Assembly (NCBI RefSeq): GCF_003970865.1
Contig: NZ_RXLZ01000026.1
Coordinates: 1 to 62,154, forward strand
Direction: 5' to 3'
Origin: Stenotrophomonas maltophilia
GTDB lineage: Bacteria > Pseudomonadota > Gammaproteobacteria > Xanthomonadales > Xanthomonadaceae
DNA length: 62,154 nt
Below, in pieces: positions 8,960-17,561 of the stretch (the first letter of the stretch is position 1; each line of letters begins with the position of its first letter). The notes under the pieces are model-generated. The model was given only the letters and a program-made list of their open reading frames with translations. It did no database searches and was not told where the DNA came from. The position numbers and the translations under genes are program-made.

Positions 8960-9901
8960 ATGACCCTTCATTCTTATGCTGGCCGTTGCTGTACCACCCC
9001 TGTTGCGATGTGCCTGGCGACCCTGATGGGCACGTTGGCGACCATGCCGGCCCACGCGGCATTGCCCTCTGGCAATCTGGGCCTCACCTCGTTCAATGAT
9101 GGCAAGTCAAAGCCAGGCGATCTGTTCCAGCAGTTCGTCAACGTCTACGAGGCAGACCGGTTCATGGATGCGCACGGTCGGCCGCGCCCGGTCGACAATG
9201 AGCTGCAGACGCTTGTGTTGGCGACCTTCGTCGGCCGCATCACCGAGCACAAGGTGTTCGGCGCCTGGTACGGGTATGAGGCGCTGCAGCCGATTGTTCT
9301 GGTGGATGCGGATTACACGCCTGCGGTGCGTGCCGGCAATGGGCTCGGCAACCTGAGTGTCAGCCCCGTGGTTCTGCAATGGCCCGAACAGACACTGTTC
9401 GGGCGGCCCTACTACCAGCGGTTGAACCTGCAGGTGCAGCTGCCGACGGGAAGCTATCGCCGTGACCGGGCCATCAACCCGAGCAGCAATGCATGGGCCT
9501 TCAATCCGCATTACGCGCTGACCTGGGAGTTTGCCGACAACTGGGAGCTCAGTTCACGCATCCACTATCTGTGGACAGGCCGCAATTCCGACCCGAACCC
9601 AGCGATCGCCGCCGACTACATCCAGCCCGGCCAGGCCCTGCATGCGAATGTGTCGGTATCGCGTGCCGTCGGGCAGCACTGGCGCCTTGGCGTATCCGGG
9701 TATGCGCTGAAGCAGATCAGCGCCGAACGCATCGATGGCAGGACACGCGCCGATTCGATGGAACGTGTCAGTGCGCTGGGGCCCGCTGTGCAGTTCGGCA
9801 CCGGCAGGACCCGGATCATGTTCCACTACTACAAGGAGTTCGACGCCGCCAACCGCAGCGAGGGAGACCGCGTGCTGGTGCGCTGGTTCCAGCTGTTCTG
9901 A
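8960..9901 (+). CDS. Outer-membrane channel of the MetA/SphA phenol-degradation family
   Basis: A 313-residue protein with a signal peptide ending at PAHA|A and alternating beta-strands with a C-terminal aromatic residue (WFQLF), as in outer-membrane barrels. The sequence around GRPYYQRLNLQVQLPTGSY resembles proteins of the phenol_MetA_deg family, which are found in aromatic catabolic operons and are thought to admit the substrate. It is the last gene of the gentisate operon. The frame stays open upstream to 8783, but the signal peptide begins at the ATG at 8960, and AGAGA precedes it. Confidence 0.8.
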   Translation: MTLHSYAGRCCTTPVAMCLATLMGTLATMPAHAALPSGNLGLTSFNDGKSKPGDLFQQFVNVYEADRFMDAHGRPRPVDNELQTLVLATFVGRITEHKVFGAWYGYEALQPIVLVDADYTPAVRAGNGLGNLSVSPVVLQWPEQTLFGRPYYQRLNLQVQLPTGSYRRDRAINPSSNAWAFNPHYALTWEFADNWELSSRIHYLWTGRNSDPNPAIAADYIQPGQALHANVSVSRAVGQHWRLGVSGYALKQISAERIDGRTRADSMERVSALGPAVQFGTGRTRIMFHYYKEFDAANRSEGDRVLVRWFQLF

Positions 9902-9917
9902 TGGATCAGACCGCCTT

Positions 9918-10661
9918 TCAGATTCGCGTCGTGGCCATGAACCGTTCACGGTCCTGCTGCGTGCGGCGACGGATCTCCTCCAGCGCCTGGCTTTCGGTCG
10001 CCTGCAGCATGGCCTCGAACAGGCGCTGGAAGTGATGGCGCATCGCATTGCGCGCAGCCACCGGATCGCGCGCACGCAGGGCTTCGAAGATGGCCATGTG
10101 CTCGTCGGCACGGCTGGCGCCATCATCATGGCAGACCCGTGCATAGACCTCGGTCACCCGCGGCAGTTCGCTGCGCATGCGCCAGATCTGCTGCACGAAG
10201 AACTCCACCACCGGGTTACCGGAAAGCCGTGCGATGGCCAGGTGGAAACGGCGGTCGTACTCGCCGGCTTCCGCGTCGCTCAGGTCGCGACGGCACAGCG
10301 CTTCGGCCAGCGCCTGCAGCTCGGCAATGCCGGCATCATCCAGATTGCTTGCCGCCAGAGCGGCGGCCTCGGCCTCGAACACCGCGCGGGCGGCAGTGAG
10401 GTCGAAGGCACTGACATCCGGCAACCCACCCGGAGCCTGCGTCGGGCGCGGCTTCACATGCACGCCCGAACCGATGCGGATCGCGATCCAGCCCTGTGCT
10501 TCCAGTGCGATCTCGGCTTCGCGGATGGTGACGCGGCTGACACCGAACCGTTCGGCCAGTTCACGCTCGCCCGGCAGCCGCGAGCCCGGCGGAAATTCGC
10601 CGTCCTCGATCAGCTTGCGGAGCTTGGCAGCGATGGTCTGGTAAAGGCGGTTGGCGGACAT
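9918..10661 (-). CDS. GntR/FadR-type regulator of the alginate locus
   Basis: A 247-residue GntR regulator. It has a winged-helix domain (PPGSRLPGERELAERFGVSR, then VTIREAEIALEAQGW) and an all-helical FCD ligand-binding domain with the usual histidines (RRFHLAIARLSGN, AMRHHFQRL). The FadR subgroup includes the uronate regulators UxuR and ExuR. It lies just downstream of the TonB receptor on the same strand. Sequences resembling UxuR sites are present upstream of both the receptor and the lyases. The likely effector is a uronate such as KDG; this is an inference. Confidence 0.88.
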   Translation of the reverse strand: MSANRLYQTIAAKLRKLIEDGEFPPGSRLPGERELAERFGVSRVTIREAEIALEAQGWIAIRIGSGVHVKPRPTQAPGGLPDVSAFDLTAARAVFEAEAAALAASNLDDAGIAELQALAEALCRRDLSDAEAGEYDRRFHLAIARLSGNPVVEFFVQQIWRMRSELPRVTEVYARVCHDDGASRADEHMAIFEALRARDPVAARNAMRHHFQRLFEAMLQATESQALEEIRRRTQQDRERFMATTRI

Positions 10662-10691
10662 GCGGCTGACCCTTGGCGATTCCTTCCGGGT

Positions 10692-10719
10692 CCTTGCCCT
10701 GCCACCGCGGCCGGCAAGG
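10692..10719 (-). terminator. Hairpin between TonB receptor and regulator genes
   Basis: CCTTGCC (10692-10698) pairs with GGCAAGG (10713-10719) across a 14-base loop in the 102-base gap between the receptor stop and the regulator start. It may reduce read-through from the receptor into the regulator. Confidence 0.45.
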
Positions 10720-10763
10720 GTCCGGTTGGAGCGACGGCGCGACCACTGGCCGCGCCGCCCTGT

Positions 10764-13655
10764 TCAGAACTTGTATCGTACACCGAAATACGCACGCCGC
10801 CCGTAGGTAACCACTTCGCGGAAGTTCCCATAAAGCGGCTGGTAGGCCACGCGTGGCTCGTTGGTCAGGTTCATCAGCTCCAGCGACAGCGACAACTGCT
10901 TGTTCACCCGGTAGCGCAGGCGCAGGTCCACGCTGGTGTTGTCATCGTAGTAGCGGTTCTGCTGCGCGGTGTTGCCGGTGAAGTCCTGGTAGTAGTGCGA
11001 GCGGAACTTGCCGATGGCCTGGATGTTGAAGCGCCCGACGTCCCAGTAGATCGAGCCGGACAGCACGTGCCGCGAGAAACCACTCAGGCCAGCCGGCGGC
11101 ACGATCGCCGGAATGATCGTGCCATCACTGGCCAGCTGCTCGCCCAGTCGCGAGTCCTGGGTCCGGTAGTCGGCATCGGCGTAGTTGTAACTGACCTTGA
11201 AGCCCAGTCCATCGAACGGCTTGGGCAGGTAGGACAGTCGATGGGTGGCGGTCAGCTCGAAGCCGGTCAGCGTGCTGTCCTCGTCGGTGGTTACCTGCTG
11301 GCGCACCGGCACGGTCACGCTCTGGCCGTCGATGGTGTAGGTCTCCGGCACCAGCGCAGTGGCGGTGCCGCCGTTGAACTGCTTCCAGTACACCGCGCCG
11401 GCCAGCATCGTGTCCGGGTTCGGGTACCACTCCAGTGACAGGTCGCCGTTCCAGGACATCAGCGGCTGCGCGGCGGGGTTGCCGCTGGCGCTGATGTCAT
11501 CCAGCGCGTCGGCCAGATTGCCGTAGGTGGCATCACTGCTCACGTTGATGGTGCGCCCGGCGCCCAGCGCAGCGATGTCCGGCCGTGACATCGCGCGGTA
11601 TGCACCGACCCGCAGCAACACGTCCGGGCGTAGTTCGAAGGCCGCGTTGAGGCTGGGCAGCAGCTTGTCGTTGCCCGCCTTGAACACCTGCGTGCTGTAC
11701 TCGCCGGTGGGTTGCAGGCGGATCGTGCCGTCACCGTTGTCCTCGATGCGCAACCCGGTACGCACGCCTTCGGAGCGAACATCGGTCTTGACCCAGCGCA
11801 AGCCGAGGTTGCCGGTCACCGGCAAGCCGAACAGGTTGCTGCTGAACTCACCCATCAGATAGAGCGCGCGTGTCTTCTCGGTGATATCGACATTGTTCGG
11901 ATCCTGGAAACCCGGATCCAACCCACTGTCGAGGCTGCCACGGAACGACTGGTACAGGCAGTTCGGATCGAAGTACGCCCACGAGGAGATCGTGTTGCCG
12001 CTGGCGGCATCCATGAAGTCATCCTGCGGGAACGGCGCGCGGCAGGCCTGGTTGGCGGCGATGATCTTCGCCTTGTCGGCCGCCACGCGCTGGTCGTAGT
12101 CGGTTACCAGGGTGTTGTCGCGCAGGCGGTAGTCAGCCTGGCTGGCACGCACGCCGCCCTTGATGCGGGTGAAGAAGCCGGACTCGGGCATGAAGCTGGC
12201 ATCGAAGCGACCGGCCTTGATCCTGTGGTCGTTCTCCGTTGCGCTGGAGGTGACGCGCGCCGCGCCGGTGTAGGCGTCCCAGTTGTTGGGGTCGAAGTTC
12301 GGCGCCAGGGCAACACTGGGCACTTCGCCGTGCCAGTCCCAGTCATAGTCCACGTAGCCGGTGGCACCACTGCTGATGCCCGGCACGATGGCATTGTTGA
12401 CGTCGCGCTGGTTGGCGCGCAGGCGGGTCATGCGCTCGCTGTCGAGGCGATTGGTGTGCGAGTACGAAAGATCGGTGGACAGTTCCCAGGCCGGGGTCGG
12501 TCGCAGGATCAGGTTCAGGCCACCCCCGGTGTATTCCTCGCCACGCCAGTAGCGGTTGGAAGTGGAGTCGATCGAGGTGCTGCCATGCAGGTGACGCACG
12601 ATGCCCCCTGCGTCCACATCGCGCCGGGTGATGCCGCGGCGAGCGTTGGACAGGCTCAGATCGCTGCGGTTCTCGTACCAGTTGCGCTCGGTGTGTTCGA
12701 AGTCGAGGTTCACTTCGACCACATCGTTGGGCCGCCACTGCAATGCGGCGAACTCGCTCTGCCGGTCGTTGCGCTCCTGCTTGAGGCGGTAGATGCGGCT
12801 GCTTGGCACCAGGTAGTACGGCGCGCCGTTGGCGATGGCCTGCGCGGACACTTCATTGCAGTTGGCATTGCCCACGTTCTGCGTGCCATCGCAGGCATAC
12901 CAGGTGGAACCACTGGTGATGCTCTCTTCCGGGTCGGTGCCATCCAGGCGCTGGAAGCCCAGCGAGATGCCCAGCTTCTGCCCGTTGCCGAACTCGAACT
13001 GGTCGATGTAGCTGGCGGTGCCGCGATAGCCGATGCCGTCGTCGTCGCGGTACTTCTTGTCATACTCGGCCCAGCTGCCACGCAGGTCCAGCTGCGCCGC
13101 ACGCTTGCCGTACTCCAGTGGACGCACTGTTTCCAGGCCGATGGTGCCAGCCACGCCGCCTTCGATGATGTCGGCGCGCTGGGTCTTGTAGATGGCCACC
13201 GTATTGATCAGCTCGGCGGGAAACATGTTGAAGTTCACCGAGCGGTCGCCGCTGCCGTTGGTGATCTCGCGGCCATTGAAGTTGGTGCTGCTGAGGAAGG
13301 CGCCCAAGCCACGGATCGAGATCTCCGACGCACCGGTCTTGTCGCGGGTCGAGGCGGCGCCGGTCAGGGTCTCGATCGCGTCGGCCAGCGAGGGCGCCGG
13401 CAGGTCGCCGATGTCATCGGCCGAGAGCACGTCGGCAATGACCGTGTCGTCGCGCTTCTTGTTGATCGAACTCTGCATCGATTCGCGGATGCCGGTGACC
13501 TGCACCTGGTCCAGCGTGGTGGGATCCTGCCCTGCCGCGTCCTTGCTGGATTGCGCCTTGGCCGTGGGCAGGCCCGCCAGCACGGCGAGCAGCGCCACGA
13601 TCAGGGGTGTGGGGGACAACGAGATGCTGTGCACTGCTCCGGCGGGTCGCCGCAT
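10764..13655 (-). CDS. TonB-dependent receptor for alginate oligosaccharides
   Basis: A 963-residue outer-membrane receptor with a signal peptide (cleavage near AKAQ), a plug domain and a barrel ending in GVRYKF. The plug sequence around SADDIGDLPAPSLADAIETL is typical of the large xanthomonad/Caulobacter carbohydrate-receptor family. The ATG at 13655 is preceded by GGGAGGAGGAAACC; the open frame upstream of it is not needed. It is divergent from the PL6 lyase gene and shares the control region with it. Import of alginate or its oligomers is inferred from context. A classic N-terminal sigma-regulator signalling domain is not visible. Confidence 0.9.
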   Translation of the reverse strand: MRRPAGAVHSISLSPTPLIVALLAVLAGLPTAKAQSSKDAAGQDPTTLDQVQVTGIRESMQSSINKKRDDTVIADVLSADDIGDLPAPSLADAIETLTGAASTRDKTGASEISIRGLGAFLSSTNFNGREITNGSGDRSVNFNMFPAELINTVAIYKTQRADIIEGGVAGTIGLETVRPLEYGKRAAQLDLRGSWAEYDKKYRDDDGIGYRGTASYIDQFEFGNGQKLGISLGFQRLDGTDPEESITSGSTWYACDGTQNVGNANCNEVSAQAIANGAPYYLVPSSRIYRLKQERNDRQSEFAALQWRPNDVVEVNLDFEHTERNWYENRSDLSLSNARRGITRRDVDAGGIVRHLHGSTSIDSTSNRYWRGEEYTGGGLNLILRPTPAWELSTDLSYSHTNRLDSERMTRLRANQRDVNNAIVPGISSGATGYVDYDWDWHGEVPSVALAPNFDPNNWDAYTGAARVTSSATENDHRIKAGRFDASFMPESGFFTRIKGGVRASQADYRLRDNTLVTDYDQRVAADKAKIIAANQACRAPFPQDDFMDAASGNTISSWAYFDPNCLYQSFRGSLDSGLDPGFQDPNNVDITEKTRALYLMGEFSSNLFGLPVTGNLGLRWVKTDVRSEGVRTGLRIEDNGDGTIRLQPTGEYSTQVFKAGNDKLLPSLNAAFELRPDVLLRVGAYRAMSRPDIAALGAGRTINVSSDATYGNLADALDDISASGNPAAQPLMSWNGDLSLEWYPNPDTMLAGAVYWKQFNGGTATALVPETYTIDGQSVTVPVRQQVTTDEDSTLTGFELTATHRLSYLPKPFDGLGFKVSYNYADADYRTQDSRLGEQLASDGTIIPAIVPPAGLSGFSRHVLSGSIYWDVGRFNIQAIGKFRSHYYQDFTGNTAQQNRYYDDNTSVDLRLRYRVNKQLSLSLELMNLTNEPRVAYQPLYGNFREVVTYGRRAYFGVRYKF

Positions 13656-13734
13656 GGTTTCCTCCTCCCAAAGGATCGCCTGCATGCCAGGCGTGGGACG
13701 CAGCTTCGGCACGGCGACATGAAAATGTCAACCA

Positions 13735-13780
13735 ATTGGTATGCGAATGTTCAAATGCCTTTGATCCATACCAGTTGATC
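13735..13780. promoter_or_regulatory. Candidate GntR (UxuR-like) operators
   Basis: ATTGGTATGCGAAT (13735-13748) matches 12 of 14 bases of the ATTGGTATACCAAT site I recall for UxuR-type regulators. The half-site ATACCAGTTGATC follows at 13768-13780, and a third TGGTATG lies at 13844-13850. They sit in the 241-base gap between the divergent receptor and lyase genes, where one regulator could control both. Confidence 0.6.
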
Positions 13781-13896
13781 GCAATTTAATGTGCTCATGC
13801 AGCATGACTTTGCGCGAAAGCTGGCTTACAACAGACCCGAAAGTGGTATGCAGGCTCACCCTGAAACGACGGCCCGGCCGTCCCTGGAAGGATTTC

Positions 13897-15336
13897 ATGC
13901 GCATTCACTCGCTGGCGCGTCACCCGTCCAACAACGCATCACTATTTTGCCTGACCACTGGTCTGGTCATGTGCCTGACCACTTCAGCGGCAAGTGCAGC
14001 CAGCTGGCTCGTCCACGATGTCGCGGAGTTCACTACCGCTGCCTCGGCGCTGCAGCCCGGCGATGAGATCGTGTTGGCTGACGGCACCTGGACCGACGCC
14101 CGGCTGCTGCTGAAGGGCCAGGGCACGGCAGACGCGCCGATCGTGCTGCGCGCGCAGACCGCCGGCAAAGTTGTCCTCAGCGGGCGCTCAGACCTGCGCC
14201 TGGCGGGGAGCTACCTGCAGGTGTCCAACCTGGTGTTCCGCAACGGCTATGCGCCGGGTGATGCGGTGGTGGCGTTCCGCGAGTCGAGCAAGGCCGTCGC
14301 CAGCAACAGTCGAGTCACCGGCCTGGTGATCGATGATTACACCAACCCCGATGCCAGCGACCAGGACTACTGGGTATCGCTGTATGGCAGCAACAACCGG
14401 TTGGATCACAGCCAGTTGCGCGGCAAGACCAACGCCGGGCCGACCGTGGTGGTGGTGCGCGATGCCACCCAGGGCCTGGACAACCAGCACCGTATCGACC
14501 ACAACTGGTTCGGGCCGCGCCCGGCGCTGGGCGTCAACGGGGGCGAAACGATCCGCGTCGGCACCAGCGATAGCTCACTGAGCGATTCCAACAGCACGGT
14601 GGAGGACAACTGGTTCGAAGGCTGCGACGGCGAGACCGAGATCATCAGCAACAAGTCCGGTGGCAACACCTACCGTGGCAACGTGTTCTACCGCTCTGCC
14701 GGCGCACTCACGCTGCGCCATGGCAACGGGAACCGTGTGATCGACAACGTCTTCCTCGGCGATGACAAGGCCGGCACCGGCGGCGTACGCATCATCAACG
14801 CCGACCAGACCGTCAGCAACAACTACTTCGAGCGGCTGGCCGGGTCCAGCAACCGTTCGGCGTTGGCGGTGATGGATGCGCAGGCCAGTCCGCCGCTGTC
14901 CGGCTATGCGCCGGTGGTGAATGCCACGATCAGCCGTAATACCTTCGTGGACGTAGCGAAGATCAGTTTCGGCGTCGGCCACGATGAAGCCAAAGGCATC
15001 GTGGTCGCCGCCAGCAGCAGCCGCTTCACCGGCAACCTGATCGTCAACCGCAGCAGCAGGAACCCGCCAACTGCCGCCAGTTCGCTGGCCGGCATCGACT
15101 TCAGCGGCAACGTGCAGTCGCCGTCAGCCAGCACCGTGTTCCCGGGTGGCGTAGAAGGCCGTGGCGTCAGCCTGCAGCAGGCTGCCAGCGGATTGTGGGT
15201 GGCCACGCCTGCCCTGCCCGCCGTGGGCGCCGATCCTGCTCTGGCGATGACCGCGCGCGAGGCGACCGGCGTCGCCTGGTATCCCAAGGTGGGCGAAGTT
15301 GCCCCGTCACGCACCGGCAATGGAGTTGATCGATGA
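13897..15336 (+). CDS. Alginate lyase, PL6 family
   Basis: A 479-residue secreted right-handed beta-helix lyase. By analogy with chondroitinase B, E246 and E248 would bind calcium, K253 in SNKSGGNTYRGN would be the base and R274 in LTLRHGNGN the acid; all are present. PL6 enzymes cut poly-mannuronate or mixed alginate by beta-elimination. The true start is the ATG at 13897 with GGAAGGA upstream, giving a signal peptide that ends near ASAAS. The frame is open to 13789 but that part has no signal. The stop overlaps the PL17 start (ATGA). Confidence 0.92.
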   Translation: MRIHSLARHPSNNASLFCLTTGLVMCLTTSAASAASWLVHDVAEFTTAASALQPGDEIVLADGTWTDARLLLKGQGTADAPIVLRAQTAGKVVLSGRSDLRLAGSYLQVSNLVFRNGYAPGDAVVAFRESSKAVASNSRVTGLVIDDYTNPDASDQDYWVSLYGSNNRLDHSQLRGKTNAGPTVVVVRDATQGLDNQHRIDHNWFGPRPALGVNGGETIRVGTSDSSLSDSNSTVEDNWFEGCDGETEIISNKSGGNTYRGNVFYRSAGALTLRHGNGNRVIDNVFLGDDKAGTGGVRIINADQTVSNNYFERLAGSSNRSALAVMDAQASPPLSGYAPVVNATISRNTFVDVAKISFGVGHDEAKGIVVAASSSRFTGNLIVNRSSRNPPTAASSLAGIDFSGNVQSPSASTVFPGGVEGRGVSLQQAASGLWVATPALPAVGADPALAMTAREATGVAWYPKVGEVAPSRTGNGVDR

Positions 15337-17561
15337 GGTTGCAGCCGCTGTTCGTTTCCCTGGCCCTGGCCGCCCCCTTCGCCCTGCTGCCGACCGCGTC
15401 GCTGTCCGCAGCGCCCGCAGCCGCCGCGCGGCAGGCCGACACCGCGCCGGTGCTGGTCACCGCTGCGCAGTGGCAGCAGATGGCCAGCGAAGGCCGCCGC
15501 TACCCGTGGTTCTCCAAGGAGCAGGCGCGCACCGAGGCAACACTGAAGAAGATGATGAAGGCCGGCATCGACGTGCCGGTGCCCAAGGACAAGGGCGGCG
15601 GGCGCACCCATGAACAGCACAAGCGCAACTACCAGGCACTGTTGGCGGCGGGCACGCTGTACCGGCTGACCGGCGACCGGGCCTACGTGGACTACGCGCG
15701 CGACATGCTGCTGCAGTACGCCAAGCTTTACCCCACGCTGGGCCCGCACCCGGAAGGCCGCGGCCAGATTCCCGGCCGCGTGTTCTGGCAGGTGCTCAAC
15801 GATTCGGTGTGGCTGGTCAACGCCATCCAGGGCTACGACGCGATCCGTGACTCGCTGTCCGCCGAGGACCGCGACACCATCGAATCGAAGGTGTTCCGGC
15901 CGATGGCCGAGTTCCTCGTCAGCGAACCGAAGAACTACGACCAGATCCACAACCATGCCACCTGGGCGGTGGCCGCCACCGGCATGACCGGCTACGTGCT
16001 GCGCGACAAGGAACTGGTGGAGAAGTCCCTGCGCGGCAGCCAGAAAGATGACCGGTTCGGCTTCCTGCGGCAGATCGACCTGCTGTTCTCGCCCGATGGC
16101 TACTACGAGGAAGGCCCCTACTACCAGCGCTATGCGTTGGCGCCGTTCCTGCTGTTCGCCAACGCCATCGAGCGCAACGAGCCGCAGCGGAAGATCTTCG
16201 CGCGCCGTGACGGCGTGCTGTTGAAGGCCGTGGATGTGCTCGTGCAGACCAGCTACGACGGCCTGTTCTTCCCGATCAACGATGCGATCCTGGACAAGGG
16301 CATCGACACCGAAGAGCTGGTGGCCGGCATCGGCATCGCCTATGCGCGCACCGGTGATGACCGTCTGTTGTCGGTGGCCCAGCAGCAGAAACGCCTGCTG
16401 TTGTCACCCGAAGGCCTGCAGTTGGCGCAGGCGCTGGCCGCGGGCAAGGCCAGGCCCTTCGATTATCGACCGGTGCTGCTGCGCGATGGCCCCGACGGCG
16501 AACGCGGCGGCCTGGCGATCCTGCGCATGAACGGCGAACGCGGCCAGGCACTGGTACAGAAGGACACGATGCAGGGCATGGGCCATGGCCACTTCGACAA
16601 GCTCAACTGGCTGTTCTACGACAACGGCAATCCGGTAGTGACCGATTACGGTGCAGCACGCTTCCTCAACGTGGAAGCCAAGCGCGGTGGCATCTACCTG
16701 ACCGAGAACCGCAGCTGGGCCAAGCAGACCGTGGCCCACAACACCCTGGTGGTGGACGAGCAGAGCCACTTCAAGGGCGACTGGAAGCGCGGCCAGGAGC
16801 ATGCCCCGCAGGTGCGCTTCTTCCAGGCCGATGCCGATACCCAGATCGCCTCGGCAACGATGCGCGATGCCTATCCCGGCGTGGTGTTCACCCGTACCCA
16901 GGCGCTGCTGCGCCACCCCGAGATGGGCCTGCCGGTGGTGCTGGACCTGCTGCAGGTGCACGGCGACAAGGCCGCGCGCTACGACCTGCCGCTGCACTTC
17001 AACGGCCACATCGTCACCACCGGCTTCGAGGCCGAACACTTCCCCGCCCAGCGCCCGGTGCTGGGCAAGGACAACGGCTACCAGCACCTGTGGCTGGATG
17101 CACGCAGCAAACCCGGCAGCGAGCCGCGTTCGCTGGCCTGGCTGCTGGATGGACGCTTCTACACCTACCGCTTCGGCAGCAGTGCGCCGTCACAGGCGCT
17201 GCTGGTGGAAAGCGGCGCGAACGATCCGGAATTCAACCTGCGCCGCGAGCCCGCCCTGCTGCAGCGCGTGGAAGGCCAGAAGGACGTGACCTTCTTCAGC
17301 GTGCTGGAGCCGCATGGCGAGTACAACGGCACCGCCGAGTATGTGCACGGCGCAGACAGCCGCATCAGGGACATCGTGCGCAGCCGGGGCAGCGATGCCG
17401 AGGTGATCGAGCTGCGCCTGGCCAGTGGCGCGCGCATCGCCCTGGGCGTGGCCGACGACAGCAGCGCCAAGGGCGAGCACAGCGTGTCCGTCGAAGGCCA
17501 CACTTACCGCTGGAACGGCAGCCATGCGCGCATCGACCGTAGCAATGGTGACGGCAAATGA
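15333..17561 (+). CDS. Oligoalginate lyase, PL17 family
   Basis: A 742-residue exported lyase with an alpha-barrel domain (about 60-380) and a beta-sheet domain. Residues that line up by spacing with the Alg17C active site, as I remember it, are all present: N207 and H208 (IHNHATW), Y264 (GPYYQRY), H418 and Y455. The zinc ligands H420, D438 and H469 are present too. PL17 enzymes release the monomer 4-deoxy-L-erythro-5-hexoseulose uronate (DEH) from oligomers. A signal peptide puts it in the periplasm. It overlaps its neighbours on both sides by ATGA, so lyase and transporter production is coupled. It resembles the PL17 enzyme Smlt2602 of S. maltophilia. Confidence 0.95.
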   Translation: MRLQPLFVSLALAAPFALLPTASLSAAPAAAARQADTAPVLVTAAQWQQMASEGRRYPWFSKEQARTEATLKKMMKAGIDVPVPKDKGGGRTHEQHKRNYQALLAAGTLYRLTGDRAYVDYARDMLLQYAKLYPTLGPHPEGRGQIPGRVFWQVLNDSVWLVNAIQGYDAIRDSLSAEDRDTIESKVFRPMAEFLVSEPKNYDQIHNHATWAVAATGMTGYVLRDKELVEKSLRGSQKDDRFGFLRQIDLLFSPDGYYEEGPYYQRYALAPFLLFANAIERNEPQRKIFARRDGVLLKAVDVLVQTSYDGLFFPINDAILDKGIDTEELVAGIGIAYARTGDDRLLSVAQQQKRLLLSPEGLQLAQALAAGKARPFDYRPVLLRDGPDGERGGLAILRMNGERGQALVQKDTMQGMGHGHFDKLNWLFYDNGNPVVTDYGAARFLNVEAKRGGIYLTENRSWAKQTVAHNTLVVDEQSHFKGDWKRGQEHAPQVRFFQADADTQIASATMRDAYPGVVFTRTQALLRHPEMGLPVVLDLLQVHGDKAARYDLPLHFNGHIVTTGFEAEHFPAQRPVLGKDNGYQHLWLDARSKPGSEPRSLAWLLDGRFYTYRFGSSAPSQALLVESGANDPEFNLRREPALLQRVEGQKDVTFFSVLEPHGEYNGTAEYVHGADSRIRDIVRSRGSDAEVIELRLASGARIALGVADDSSAKGEHSVSVEGHTYRWNGSHARIDRSNGDGK

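Noticed and set aside
11712..13778. 688-codon open frame antisense to the alginate receptor
   Set aside because: It mirrors a clear TonB receptor with signal and domains. High GC with few stops explains the long antisense frame. No domain is seen in it.
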